DNA from: Ruminococcoides sp052118065
Lineage (GTDB): Bacteria; Bacillota; Clostridia; Oscillospirales; Acutalibacteraceae
Direction of reading: 5' to 3'
Assembly (NCBI GenBank): GCA_052118065.1
Contig: JBQKHY010000002.1
Span: 62,001-126,000, forward strand
DNA: 64,000 nt
Both the position numbers and the translations under genes were made by a program. Shown piece after piece: positions 1 to 8,456 of the stretch (position 1 is the stretch's first letter; each line of letters opens with the position of its first letter). The notes below the pieces were generated by a model that saw only the letters and a list, made by a program, of their open reading frames with translations, did not search any database and was not told where the DNA came from.

Positions 1-719
1 ATAAACTGACCTTCAATCAATCTGGAAATTACATAGAATGAACCGACTTTAAACAAAGTGTGTCTTTGACCGATTATAATTTCTACATTTTCTTCTTCGT
101 CAGTAATAAGTTTTAGTACTTCACTTTGAGTTTTCTTAGGAATTACAAAGCTATTTTCTGAATCACTGTCAATTTGTTCCTTGCGAATTGCCATTCTGTA
201 ACCATCAATTGCAACAATAGTCATAATTTTGTCTTTGATTTCAAACAAAGAACCTGTATAAATTGGTTTTGATGTGTTATCAGAAACTGCATATATAGTT
301 TGGCGAATCATATCCTTTAGGATACCACCGTTAATAACAATCTTATCTGTTTCTTCAAACTTAGGTAGATCCGGATATTCAGCAGCTGATAAACCAACAA
401 TTTGGTAAGATGCATTACCACTTGTAATGTAAGTAACCATTCTTTCATCAGTTTCAATAGTTACAACTTCTTCAGGTAACTTTCTGATAATGTCACCGAA
501 TAGCTTAGCAGAAACTACAATTTCACCTTCAGTATCAATCTGAACTTCCAGGTCAGTTGTAATTCCGATTTCAAGATCGTAACCTGACAAATTTAGGTTA
601 CTGTCATATGCTTTTATTAATATACCTTCTAGGGAAGGTGTAGATGCTTTAGTTGCTACTGCTCTTTGAACACAAGTAACAGCATTGCTTAAATCTGTTC
701 TTGAACAAGTAAATTTCAT
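1..719 (-). CDS. dnaN: DNA polymerase III beta sliding clamp, N-terminal part (cut by window edge)
   Basis: The clamp encircles DNA and tethers the replicative polymerase. The start codon is the CAT at 717-719, preceded on the minus strand by a GGAAGAAAGG purine tract. The 239 visible residues begin MKFTCSRTDLSNAVTCVQRA and continue through the first clamp domain and into the second, with the family-typical stretch GERR-less core GYDLEIGI, ISAKLFGDI-like VVSAKLFGDIIRKLP and IVAIDGYRMA. The C-terminal part lies left of the window. It follows dnaA on the same strand, the usual dnaA-dnaN order, with 249 bases between them. Identity is based on family recognition plus gene order; I am confident. 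Confidence 0.95.
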   Translation of the reverse strand, partial: MKFTCSRTDLSNAVTCVQRAVATKASTPSLEGILIKAYDSNLNLSGYDLEIGITTDLEVQIDTEGEIVVSAKLFGDIIRKLPEEVVTIETDERMVTYITSGNASYQIVGLSAAEYPDLPKFEETDKIVINGGILKDMIRQTIYAVSDNTSKPIYTGSLFEIKDKIMTIVAIDGYRMAIRKEQIDSDSENSFVIPKKTQSEVLKLITDEEENVEIIIGQRHTLFKVGSFYVISRLIEGQF

Positions 720-968
720 TTTCGTACCTTTCTTCCGTTTTTGCAGATTTTCCGTTTTAAATGAATTGATATGTAAATTAAAATAGTAGTAGTATTAGAG
801 TGTGTGAATTTGTAGAAAAACTCACAGTAGATTAGTTATCATCACATTTTTAACTCCTCACAGAAAATGTTGATAATTTTTTTGAATGTTTATAACTTTT
901 CAAAATTCTAAAGTTTTCAACATTATGTGAATCTATGTGATGTTAATGTGTAAGGAAATGTGGAAAAC
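720..968. other. dnaA-dnaN intergenic region with DnaA-box-like sites (part of probable oriC)
   Basis: AT-rich spacer between dnaA and dnaN. Read on the minus strand it holds TTATCAACA (868-876), and TTTTCCACA (959-967) next to the dnaA stop codon; TTTTCAACA (914-922) lies on the plus strand. Several weaker TATGTGA-type sequences lie at 924-950. No exact TTATCCACA box is present. In Firmicutes the dnaA-dnaN gap commonly forms one half of a bipartite origin; that role here is inferred from position and these boxes. Confidence 0.6.
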
Positions 969-2285
969 TTATCTGTCTCTAATGTTCTTAATTATGTCCT
1001 CAACAGACTCTTTTATATCATTATTTGTTTTCATATCTTTCTCAATATGTTCTGTTGCATACAGTACAGATGAGTAGTGCATACCACCGAATTCTTTACC
1101 AACTTCTACAGCAGTTAAGTTAGTGATATTTCTTGCTATGTAGATTGCAATATGTCTTGCTTGACTTAAATCAGCTCTACGGCTCTTTGACTTTTTTATT
1201 TCATCAGGACTAAAGCCATAGTTTCTGGCTACTTCTTCAATAATCTTTTCTACTGTTAGTTCAGGTGGTGTGTCATCATTAAGAATATCACTAATTCCTT
1301 CTTTTACAACTGATAAAGATGGTTCTTCACCTGAAAGAAGAATTTTAGCCTTTAGCTTCTTTACAACACCCTCAAGCTGACGGATGTTTGTTTTTAGGTT
1401 TTTAGCAATATACTCACAAACATCATCACTTAGGTTAATTCCAAGAATTTCAGACTTTCGTTTTACAATAGCAATTCTTGTTTCAATATCAGGTGGCTGA
1501 ATATCGGCAAGTAAACCGGATTCAAAACGAGAACGAAGTCTTTCTTCCAAAGTCTTAATTTCTCTTGGAGGTCTATCTGATGTAAGAACAATCTGCTTAT
1601 TAGCTTCATAAAGAGCATTAAATGTATGGAAGAATTCTTCCTGAGTCTGTTCCTTACCACCAATAAACTGAATATCGTCCACCAAAAGAACATCAGCATT
1701 TCTATATTTGTTTCTAAGTCCTGAAGTTGAACCTTTTCTGATAGCCTCAACAAGTTCGTTAGTAAAATCGTCACCCTTAACATATACTATATTAGTTTCG
1801 GGATGATTTTTCTTTATTTCATTACTAATGGCACAAAGCAAGTGAGTTTTTCCAAGACCACTGTGACCATAAAGAAAAAGAGGGTTGTAAGCACCGGCAG
1901 GGTTTTGAGCAACTGCAATTGAAGCAGCATGAGCAAACTTGTTGGATGAACCTACAATAAATGTATCAAATGTAAAGTCATAACCTGTTTCGGCTGTTGA
2001 CTTCTGTTCTTTTTCTTGAATGTTATTTACCTCTTGTGGAACTTGAAAAACAATTTGAAAATGAGTTCCAAAAACACTGTCAAATGCATCATTTAAAAGT
2101 GGAATATAACATTTCTGGAGTGTTTGTCTGTGAAAATCATTTGGAACTAAAAGAGTAACTTCTCCCTTATCAAAGTCAAGACCTACAGGTTCAATCTTTT
2201 TAATCCAAACATCATATGCAAAAGTAGTTGTGTTGTTTTTACAATATTCACATATAATATTCCACGCCTCATTAAACGAATCCAT
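969..2285 (-). CDS. dnaA: Chromosomal replication initiator protein DnaA
   Basis: DnaA binds origin boxes and opens the duplex. The 438-residue protein has domain I (about 1-85), a short linker, an AAA+ core with Walker A GHSGLGKTHLL near residue 140 and Walker B VLLVDDIQFI near 200, and a C-terminal helix-turn-helix domain (about 345-438). Length is normal. One oddity is in the recognition helix: the textbook motif GGRDHTTV of B. subtilis and E. coli reads GGMHYSSV here, so several base-contacting positions differ. It is transcribed leftward with dnaN downstream, and diverges from rpmH across the origin. A TTGCAA/TATAAT promoter lies at 2373-2401. Confidence 0.97.
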   Translation of the reverse strand: MDSFNEAWNIICEYCKNNTTTFAYDVWIKKIEPVGLDFDKGEVTLLVPNDFHRQTLQKCYIPLLNDAFDSVFGTHFQIVFQVPQEVNNIQEKEQKSTAETGYDFTFDTFIVGSSNKFAHAASIAVAQNPAGAYNPLFLYGHSGLGKTHLLCAISNEIKKNHPETNIVYVKGDDFTNELVEAIRKGSTSGLRNKYRNADVLLVDDIQFIGGKEQTQEEFFHTFNALYEANKQIVLTSDRPPREIKTLEERLRSRFESGLLADIQPPDIETRIAIVKRKSEILGINLSDDVCEYIAKNLKTNIRQLEGVVKKLKAKILLSGEEPSLSVVKEGISDILNDDTPPELTVEKIIEEVARNYGFSPDEIKKSKSRRADLSQARHIAIYIARNITNLTAVEVGKEFGGMHYSSVLYATEHIEKDMKTNNDIKESVEDIIKNIRDR

Positions 2286-2372
2286 TTTTTCACTTCCTTA
2301 GTCGTACTATAGTATTAATTATTTGTATCAAATAAAAAAGGGCAAAATCCCACCCATACAAATTCACTATGT

Positions 2373-2401
2373 ATTATAACAAAAATCAAAAAAATTTGCA
2401 A
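2373..2401 (-). promoter_or_regulatory. dnaA promoter
   Basis: On the minus strand TTGCAA (2396-2401) and TATAAT (2373-2378) are separated by exactly 17 bases and point at dnaA, about 90 bases upstream of its start codon. The match to a housekeeping sigma-A promoter is good. Confidence 0.7.
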
Positions 2402-2576
2402 CAAATAATTTCTGTATTATGTATGTATATATTACTATTATAAAATATATACCGAATTATCTATTTTTTAGGTCATATAGGTAGTATTTAAAATTTAAGT
2501 TAATACTATATGTGGTGGGTTTTACACTTGTTTTTGAGTTTAAAGAAAATTTTAATGAAAAAAAAGAAAATTTTTG

Positions 2577-2605
2577 TTGACTGTTATTGCAAAATAATAT
2601 ATAAT
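2577..2605 (+). promoter_or_regulatory. rpmH promoter
   Basis: TTGACT (2577-2582), 17-base spacer, TATAAT (2600-2605), 47 bases ahead of the rpmH start codon. Near-consensus sigma-A promoter that should drive rpmH and, by read-through, the downstream rnpA-yidD-yidC-khpB genes. Confidence 0.85.
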
Positions 2606-2652
2606 TCTATATTGCAAGGTAATGTATTTAAATCCGAAAGGAGGGTTTCCTA

Positions 2653-2787
2653 ATGTTGAGAACATATCAGCCTAAGAAGCTTCATAGAAAGAAAGAACAT
2701 GGCTTTAGAAAAAGAATGGCAACTAAGAATGGCCGTAAAGTTTTAGCAAGAAGAAGAGCTAAAGGTAGAAAGCAGTTGTCTTACTAA
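2653..2787 (+). CDS. rpmH: 50S ribosomal protein L34
   Basis: A 44-residue, very basic protein starting MLRTYQPKKLHRKKEHGFRK and ending GRKQLSY, which is the standard L34 sequence and length. It is part of the large ribosomal subunit. The start is fixed by an AAAGGAGG Shine-Dalgarno sequence at about 2636-2643. Its position between the origin and rnpA is one of the most conserved gene neighbourhoods in bacteria. It has its own strong promoter and a terminator immediately downstream, so L34 message can be made in excess over the genes that follow. Confidence 0.98.
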   Translation: MLRTYQPKKLHRKKEHGFRKRMATKNGRKVLARRRAKGRKQLSY

Positions 2788-2794
2788 AATAAGG

Positions 2795-2825
2795 GCCACT
2801 TTATTACAAAGTGGTCTTTCTTTTA
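2795..2825 (+). terminator. Terminator/attenuator between rpmH and rnpA
   Basis: Hairpin GCCACTTT (2795-2802) / AAAGTGGT (2808-2815) with a 5-base loop and a T-rich tail. It lies between rpmH and rnpA and probably lets only part of the transcripts continue. Confidence 0.8.
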
Positions 2826-2846
2826 TTTTATCAAAAGGGGAACACT

Positions 2847-3188
2847 ATGGGAAAAAATGTTACTTTAAAAGAGAACAGGGATTTTCTCAGACTTTATCGT
2901 AAGGGTAAATGTTATGTTAGTTCTTCCCTTGTAACCTATGTTCTGAAAAATAGAAGTAATGAAAAAAGGTACGGAATAACAACCAGTAAGAAAATTGGTA
3001 AGGCTGTGCAGAGAAACAGAGCAAGACGAGTTATCAGAGCTTCTTTTTATGATCTGTACAGTGATATTATTCCGGGTTATGACATTGTCTTTGTAGCTAG
3101 AGGAAAGACTCCTTATGTAAAAAGTGATGTTGTAAAGAAAGAAATGACTGATCATCTGAAAAAAGCGAAGGTTTTGAGGACTGCGTAA
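2847..3188 (+). CDS. rnpA: Ribonuclease P protein component
   Basis: RnpA is the protein subunit of RNase P, which matures tRNA 5' ends. The 113-residue basic protein contains the family signature as KKIGKAVQRNRARRVIRASF (about residues 48-67), the arginine-rich RNA-binding helix, and an N-terminal LKENRDFLRLYRKGK segment. An upstream in-frame GTG would overlap the rpmH terminator; I prefer the ATG at 2847, preceded by AAAAGGGG. It lies 3 bases ahead of yidD. Confidence 0.95.
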   Translation: MGKNVTLKENRDFLRLYRKGKCYVSSSLVTYVLKNRSNEKRYGITTSKKIGKAVQRNRARRVIRASFYDLYSDIIPGYDIVFVARGKTPYVKSDVVKKEMTDHLKKAKVLRTA

Positions 3189-3191
3189 ATA

Positions 3192-3437
3192 ATGAAAAAG
3201 ATTTTTATAGCAGTTATTAAGTTTTACAAAAAATGCATTTCTCCATTAACCAGTTCAAAGTGTAAGTACTATCCCACTTGTTCTTCATATGGATTAGAGG
3301 CTATCTCTGTACATGGTGCATTTAAAGGTGGTTTAATGACAATCTGGAGAATCTTAAGATGTAATCCTTTCTCCAAAGGGGGATATGACCCTGTACCACC
3401 AAAGAAAGAGAAAATAAAGAGGAGAAATCCAAAATGA
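3192..3437 (+). CDS. yidD: Membrane protein insertion efficiency factor YidD
   Basis: An 81-residue protein of the YidD family (formerly DUF37), which assists YidC in membrane protein insertion at the inner face of the membrane. The family cysteine motif is visible as CKYYPTCSSYGLEAI (residues about 24-38), with RCNPFSKGGYDPVPP near 59-73, and the N terminus starts with an amphipathic IKFYKKCISPL segment. It sits in the classic rnpA-yidD-yidC order; its last bases overlap the yidC start in an ATGA arrangement, suggesting coupled translation. Confidence 0.95.
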   Translation: MKKIFIAVIKFYKKCISPLTSSKCKYYPTCSSYGLEAISVHGAFKGGLMTIWRILRCNPFSKGGYDPVPPKKEKIKRRNPK

Positions 3438-4363
3438 TGGCAATATTCAACTTCTTCGGAAGTATATTTGGTTATGTTTTGTGGCCTATCTTCTATGTTG
3501 TACAAAACTACGGCATAGCAATTATCATTTTCGCAATTTTAGCTAAAATTGTTCTTTTTCCATTTTCAATTAAACAACAGAAGGCTATGGCAAACAATGC
3601 CAGACTTCAGAAAAAGCAAAAAGAAATTCAAGAAAAATATAAAAACAACAAAGTGAAAGCAAATGAGGAGATGCAAAAGCTTTATCAGAAAGAAGGAGTT
3701 AACCCTTCTTCAGGTTGCTTAACCAGTATCGTACCTATGCTTGTTATGCTAGGTATCTTCTACAGTATTTCTTCTCCTCTTACAAATACATTACACCTAA
3801 ACGGTGACCTAGTAAATTCTGCAGTAACATATGCACAACATATTCCGGGTATGCCTCTACATAGTGGTGTAAATACATATTATCAGCAGATTGAAGTTTT
3901 AAATAACTTTAGTGCAATGCTTAATACTGATTTTGTTCATAACTGTTTTACACAGACAGAAATAAGTCATATTGAAATGTTAGCTAATGGTTTTGAATTA
4001 ATTCCTGGTAGTGGAATTAGTATGCTACAGTTACCATCAACATATGGTTTCTTTGGCTCATTCTATACAATTATTCCTGTTTTGTGTTTTGTTTCATCAG
4101 TTGTAACTCAGATTCTAACAATGAAGCTAAACGGTACACAGATGCAGGGTTGTATGATGGCAATGATGTTAGCAATGCCACTATTCTCAGCATGGATTGC
4201 TTATAATGTACCTGCTGCCGTAGGTTTCTACTGGATTTGTTCTACACTACTAGGTTTAGTACAGTCCATTGTTATGCACAAGTTCTACAACCCGGTTACA
4301 ATGATTGCAAATCAAGAAGCAAGACATGTTGCTTTGCTTGAACAGAATGAAAGAAAATTGTAA
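3434..4363 (+). CDS. yidC: Membrane protein insertase YidC/OxaA
   Basis: YidC inserts and folds membrane proteins with or without the Sec translocon. The 309-residue protein has a first membrane segment near residues 8-30, a positively charged amphipathic coiled stretch LQKKQKEIQEKYKNNKVKAN (about 58-77), then further membrane segments near 95, 210, 245 and 265. The length suits a Gram-positive YidC, which lacks the large periplasmic domain; an insert of about 85 residues (105-190) between the second and third membrane segments is somewhat long. Two tandem Met codons follow the yidD overlap and either could start. khpB follows after 20 bases. Confidence 0.93.
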   Translation: MMAIFNFFGSIFGYVLWPIFYVVQNYGIAIIIFAILAKIVLFPFSIKQQKAMANNARLQKKQKEIQEKYKNNKVKANEEMQKLYQKEGVNPSSGCLTSIVPMLVMLGIFYSISSPLTNTLHLNGDLVNSAVTYAQHIPGMPLHSGVNTYYQQIEVLNNFSAMLNTDFVHNCFTQTEISHIEMLANGFELIPGSGISMLQLPSTYGFFGSFYTIIPVLCFVSSVVTQILTMKLNGTQMQGCMMAMMLAMPLFSAWIAYNVPAAVGFYWICSTLLGLVQSIVMHKFYNPVTMIANQEARHVALLEQNERKL

Positions 4364-4383
4364 TTATTTCAGAAGGTGAAAAA

Positions 4384-5160
4384 GTGATTAAGGAAGCTAT
4401 TGGTGTTGGCGAATCCATAGAAATCGCCCTTCAAAATGCCTATAATGAACTTGGCATTGACTCCACAACTGAAGGTGTGGACTTTGAAGTTGTACAGCAA
4501 CCTGAAAAGAAAAAGCTAGGTCTTTTTGGTGGTAAGGATGCTAAGGTTAAGGTAACATTTAAAGAAAAAGAGTCACCTGCAAAGGTAGCTACAGAATATC
4601 TTAGAAATATTTTAAATGCACTTGGTTTAACTGAAATTGAAATGACAGTTAAAGAAGATGAAAACGGTGCTGAAATAAACCTTGAAGGTGAAGGTATCGG
4701 TTATGTAATCGGCAGAAGAGGTGACACTCTAAATGCTCTACAGTACCTAACAGGTTTAGTTGCAAATCATGTAGAGAATAACTACTACAGAATTTCAATT
4801 AACACAGGTAACTATAGAGAAAAGAGAGAAAAAACTCTTGAAATTCTAGGTAGAAAACTTGCTTTTAAGGCAGCTAAAACAGGTGCAAAAACAGCCCTTG
4901 AACCAATGAACCCATATGAAAGAAGAATCATTCATACAGCAGTTCAAAAGGTTAGAGGTGCTACATCTTGGAGTGAAGGTGAGAATATGAACCGTCATGT
5001 TGTTATCGGTCCTGACCCTGATGCTCGTCCAAGATATGACAGAAGAAATAACAATAATAATAGAGGCAGACGTGGTGGTTATAACAGAAGTGGTGAAAGC
5101 ACAACAAGCACACCAACCAGAGAGCCAATCAACGAAGGTAGCCTTTACGGAAAATTATAA
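4384..5160 (+). CDS. khpB: RNA-binding protein KhpB (Jag/SpoIIIJ-associated)
   Basis: Jag/KhpB proteins bind RNA, partner with KhpA, and influence cell elongation and division in Gram-positive bacteria. The 258 residues show a Jag-N domain (about 1-48, ending KKKLGLFGGKDAKVKV), a KH domain with GEGIGYVIGRRGDTLNALQY near 104-123, and an R3H domain with the ERRIIHTAVQ motif near 180-189. A low-complexity Arg/Asn/Gly tail (about 215-240) is typical for nonspecific RNA contact. The start is GTG at 4384, after AGAAGGTG. It follows yidC, the usual order. Confidence 0.93.
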   Translation: MIKEAIGVGESIEIALQNAYNELGIDSTTEGVDFEVVQQPEKKKLGLFGGKDAKVKVTFKEKESPAKVATEYLRNILNALGLTEIEMTVKEDENGAEINLEGEGIGYVIGRRGDTLNALQYLTGLVANHVENNYYRISINTGNYREKREKTLEILGRKLAFKAAKTGAKTALEPMNPYERRIIHTAVQKVRGATSWSEGENMNRHVVIGPDPDARPRYDRRNNNNNRGRRGGYNRSGESTTSTPTREPINEGSLYGKL

Positions 5161-5175
5161 TTGATTACTAATGAT

Positions 5176-5206
5176 AGAGGCGATTTTTATCGTCTCTATT
5201 TTTTTA
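5176..5206 (+). terminator. Terminator between khpB and mnmE
   Basis: Stem AGAGGCGAT (5176-5184) / ATCGTCTCT (5189-5197), 9 bp with one G-T pair and a 4-base loop, followed by ATTTTTTTA. It ends the rpmH-khpB unit, although mnmE starts only 18 bases further on. Confidence 0.85.
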
Positions 5207-5223
5207 TTAAAGGTTGTGGTTTT

Positions 5224-6585
5224 ATGAGTACTATTGCAGCAATTTCTACTGCCCAAGGACAAGGTGGAATTGGTGTAATCAGAGTAAGTGGCGAAGATTC
5301 ATTTACTATTGTAGATAAAATTTTTAAGTCAGTCAGTGGCAAAAAAATTATGGATATTAAGGGCTACACAGCCCTTTTCGGACATATATATAATAATGAA
5401 GAAGTGCTGGATGAGGCAGTTGTTCTAAAGTATGTTGCACCAAAAAGTTTTACAGGTGAAAATGTAGTTGAGATTTCTTGTCATGGTGGTATGTATATTA
5501 CTAAAGAAGTTTTAAATGCAGTTATTATGTCAGGTGCATCTTTAGCTGAACCGGGAGAATTTACAAAGAGAGCATACCTAAACGGCAAGATGGACTTAAC
5601 AGAAGCTGAGTCGGTTATGGATATTATTTCAGCTAAGTCAAAAAGTGCAGCAAAGGCTGCCTTGTTTGTTAAGGATGGTGCTTTGTTTAAGAAAAGTCAG
5701 CAAGTAAAACAATTATTACTTGACAAAGCAGCTCATTTATCAGCTTGGGCAGACTATCCGGAGGAGGATATTCCTGAAGTTACTGAGGACTCTATAATGG
5801 AGGCAATAGAAGAAAGTATTTCTATTCTTGAAAAACTACTTTCTACTTATGATATGGGACAAGTAGTGAAAGAGGGAATAGACACAGTTATTGTCGGTAG
5901 ACCTAATGCAGGTAAATCAACTTTAATGAATTTACTTGTAGGTAGAGAAAAGTCTATTGTAACCAACATTGCCGGTACAACAAGAGATGTAGTTGAAGAT
6001 ACAGTTTTAGTTGGTAATGTAATGCTAAATCTTTCTGATACTGCCGGTATTCGTGATACTGACAATGAAATTGAAAAGATAGGTGTACAAAAAACCTTTG
6101 ATAAAATTAACGGTGCAGGTCTTGTTATTGCTCTGTTTGATAATAATGAAGAACTTAACAGTGAAGACATTGACCTTATTAATAAAATCAAGGATATGCC
6201 TTGTATTGCCGTAATCAATAAGATTGATTTGGAAGATAAGGTTGACAAAAAGTATATTACAAATAATATAGAAAATGTAGTTTATATATCAGCTAAACAA
6301 CAATATAATATTGATGAGCTAAAGAATATGATTGAAAAAATAGCCGGTACAGAAGATTTTGACCCTAGTGCTGGTATTGTTGCCAATGAAAGGCAGAGAA
6401 ATGCAATTAGAAATGCAGTAAATAGTCTTTATGAAGCAAAAGAAAGTTTAGCTATGGGTATGACTATGGATGCAATTACAGTTTCTTTACAAGAAACTAT
6501 TGATTATTTATTAGAATTAACCGGAGAAAAGGCAGGAGAAGAAATTGTGGATTCAGTATTCCATAATTTCTGTGTAGGTAAGTAA
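5224..6585 (+). CDS. mnmE: tRNA uridine-5-carboxymethylaminomethyl modification GTPase MnmE
   Basis: MnmE works with MnmG to modify the wobble uridine of certain tRNAs. The 453-residue protein begins MSTIAAISTAQGQGGIGVIR, has the N-terminal tetrahydrofolate-binding domain (1-120), helical domain, an inserted G domain with Walker A GRPNAGKSTLMN near residue 223, a DTAG switch motif and the NKID specificity motif, and ends with the conserved CVGK whose cysteine is required for activity. An extended upstream start would run through the terminator, so ATG at 5224 after AAAGGTTGTGG is chosen. mnmG starts one base after its stop. Confidence 0.97.
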   Translation: MSTIAAISTAQGQGGIGVIRVSGEDSFTIVDKIFKSVSGKKIMDIKGYTALFGHIYNNEEVLDEAVVLKYVAPKSFTGENVVEISCHGGMYITKEVLNAVIMSGASLAEPGEFTKRAYLNGKMDLTEAESVMDIISAKSKSAAKAALFVKDGALFKKSQQVKQLLLDKAAHLSAWADYPEEDIPEVTEDSIMEAIEESISILEKLLSTYDMGQVVKEGIDTVIVGRPNAGKSTLMNLLVGREKSIVTNIAGTTRDVVEDTVLVGNVMLNLSDTAGIRDTDNEIEKIGVQKTFDKINGAGLVIALFDNNEELNSEDIDLINKIKDMPCIAVINKIDLEDKVDKKYITNNIENVVYISAKQQYNIDELKNMIEKIAGTEDFDPSAGIVANERQRNAIRNAVNSLYEAKESLAMGMTMDAITVSLQETIDYLLELTGEKAGEEIVDSVFHNFCVGK

Positions 6586-6586
6586 T

Positions 6587-8455
6587 ATGGGATATAATGC
6601 AGGTAATTTTGATGTAGCAGTTATTGGTGCCGGTCATGCCGGAATTGAGGCAGCACTTGCATCTGCTAGACTGGGATGTAAAACAATAATTTTCACAATT
6701 AATAATGACGCAGTAGGTAACTGCCCTTGTAATCCATCAATCGGTGGTACTGCAAAGGGTCATTTAGTTAGAGAAATTGATGCTCTTGGTGGTGAAATGG
6801 GTAAGACTGCTGATGAGTGTTTTTTACAGATGAGAATGTTAAATAGAGGTAAAGGACCGGCTGTACACTCTCTAAGAGCACAAATAGACAGAAGAAAATA
6901 TGCTGATACAATGAAGCATAAAATTGAACTTCAAGAGAACCTTATTCTTCGTCAAGCTGAAATTACTGAACTTGACAGAGATAAAGATGGCACTTGGAAA
7001 TTAAAAACCAGAATGGATGCAATCTTTACTGCAAAAGCAGTAGTTATTGCTACCGGTACTTATTTAGGTGGTAGAATTTTTGTAGGTGAAACTTCTTATG
7101 AAAGTGGACCTGACGGTATTTTTCCTGCTAAATTCTTAGGTGCAAGTCTTAAAAATCTTGGTTTAAAATTAAGAAGATTTAAGACAGGTACACCTGCTAG
7201 AGTACTTAGAAGCTCTATTGATTTTTCTGATCTTGAAGTACAAGAGGGTGATGTTCCACCTGTGCCATTTAGTTATGATACAGAAAGTCTAGGTGATAAC
7301 AAGGTAGTATGCCATATTTCTTGGACTAATGAAAAGACTAAGGAAATTATTTTAAATAATATTCAGAGAAGCCCACTATATGCCGGTAAAATTGAGGGTG
7401 TAGGCCCTAGATATTGCCCAAGTATTGAAGATAAGATTGTTAGATTCAGCAATAAACAAAGACATCAGTTATTTATTGAACCTTGTGGTCTTGAAACTGA
7501 GGAAATGTATTTACAAGGTATGAGTTCATCATTACCGGAGGAGGTACAGACTGAATTTTATCACAGTATAAAAGGTCTTGAAAATGCAGTTATTATGCGT
7601 CCGGCTTATGCAATTGAATATGATTGTATTGACCCAACTCAGATGGACAATACACTTGAATTCAGAGACTTTTCAGGTCTTTATGGTGCCGGTCAGTTTA
7701 ACGGTAGTAGTGGTTATGAAGAGGCTGCTGCTCAAGGTTTAATTGCCGGTATTAATGCAGCACTAAAAGTACAGGGAAGAGAACCATTCATTCTAGATAG
7801 AGCATCATCATATATCGGTACTTTAGTAGATGACCTAGTTACTAAAGGTTGTAACGAACCATACAGAATGATGACTTCTCGTAGTGAATACAGACTTATT
7901 CTTCGTCAAGATAATGCTGATGTAAGACTTACACCACTTGGCAGAGAAATCGGTCTTATTACTGATGAAAGATGGAATAAGTATCTTCACAAGCAAGAAC
8001 TTAAGAAAGAAGAGTATAAGCGTATTAAAAATACTGTACTTTCTCCAACTGATGTATTAAACAACATACTTGTTTCACGTGAAACATCTGAAGTAACTAC
8101 AGGTGTTAGAATGATTGACCTACTAAAAAGACCTCAGCTAAATTATGATTGTTTAACTGAAGTTGATAAGGATAGACCAGATATTGACCATAATATTTTT
8201 GAACAAGTTGAAATTGAGATAAAATATGAGGGCTATATTAAGAAACAACTTGAACAAGTTGAAAAAATGCGTAAGTTAGAGAAAAAGCTACTACCAAAGG
8301 ATGTTGACTACAAGACTGTTACAGGTTTAAGATTAGAGGCTCAAGAAAAGCTAAACAATGTTAAACCGGATAATATAGGTCAAGCATCAAGAATTAGTGG
8401 TGTTTCACCGGCAGATATTAGTGTACTACTTATTTGGCTAACTCAAAGAGGTTAA
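6587..8455 (+). CDS. mnmG: tRNA modification FAD enzyme MnmG (GidA)
   Basis: MnmG is the FAD- and NADH-dependent partner of MnmE. The 622-residue protein opens with the dinucleotide-binding motif VIGAGHAGIEAALA near residue 12 and contains CNPSIGGTAKGHLVREIDALGG (signature 1, shown here as its start CNPSIGGTAKGH) near 47, the second signature region GQFNGSSGYEEAAAQGLIAG near 367-386, and a C-terminal helical domain that contacts MnmE and tRNA. Length is normal. A perfect parS site lies inside its reading frame at 8071. It is tightly packed with mnmE and the small gene that follows. Confidence 0.97.
   Translation: MGYNAGNFDVAVIGAGHAGIEAALASARLGCKTIIFTINNDAVGNCPCNPSIGGTAKGHLVREIDALGGEMGKTADECFLQMRMLNRGKGPAVHSLRAQIDRRKYADTMKHKIELQENLILRQAEITELDRDKDGTWKLKTRMDAIFTAKAVVIATGTYLGGRIFVGETSYESGPDGIFPAKFLGASLKNLGLKLRRFKTGTPARVLRSSIDFSDLEVQEGDVPPVPFSYDTESLGDNKVVCHISWTNEKTKEIILNNIQRSPLYAGKIEGVGPRYCPSIEDKIVRFSNKQRHQLFIEPCGLETEEMYLQGMSSSLPEEVQTEFYHSIKGLENAVIMRPAYAIEYDCIDPTQMDNTLEFRDFSGLYGAGQFNGSSGYEEAAAQGLIAGINAALKVQGREPFILDRASSYIGTLVDDLVTKGCNEPYRMMTSRSEYRLILRQDNADVRLTPLGREIGLITDERWNKYLHKQELKKEEYKRIKNTVLSPTDVLNNILVSRETSEVTTGVRMIDLLKRPQLNYDCLTEVDKDRPDIDHNIFEQVEIEIKYEGYIKKQLEQVEKMRKLEKKLLPKDVDYKTVTGLRLEAQEKLNNVKPDNIGQASRISGVSPADISVLLIWLTQRG
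8071..8086. promoter_or_regulatory. parS centromere-like site inside mnmG
   Basis: TGTTTCACGTGAAACA, a perfect 16-bp palindrome identical to the consensus bound by ParB/Spo0J. It is read in mnmG as codons for the segment around LVSRETS. Found about 5.6 kb from the origin. Confidence 0.92.
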
Positions 8456-8456
8456 T

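Larger units (their letters stand above)
2286..2652. other. dnaA-rpmH divergent intergenic region (second part of probable oriC)
   Basis: A 367-base AT-rich gene-free stretch between the divergently transcribed dnaA and rpmH. It contains the dnaA promoter (2373-2401), the rpmH promoter (2577-2605) and long A/T runs around 2390-2470 that could serve as an unwinding element. I see no exact TTATCCACA box in it. The switch in coding direction at this point, with leftward dnaA-dnaN and a long rightward housekeeping run, agrees with replication starting here. No RNA gene or further ORF is evident. Confidence 0.6.
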
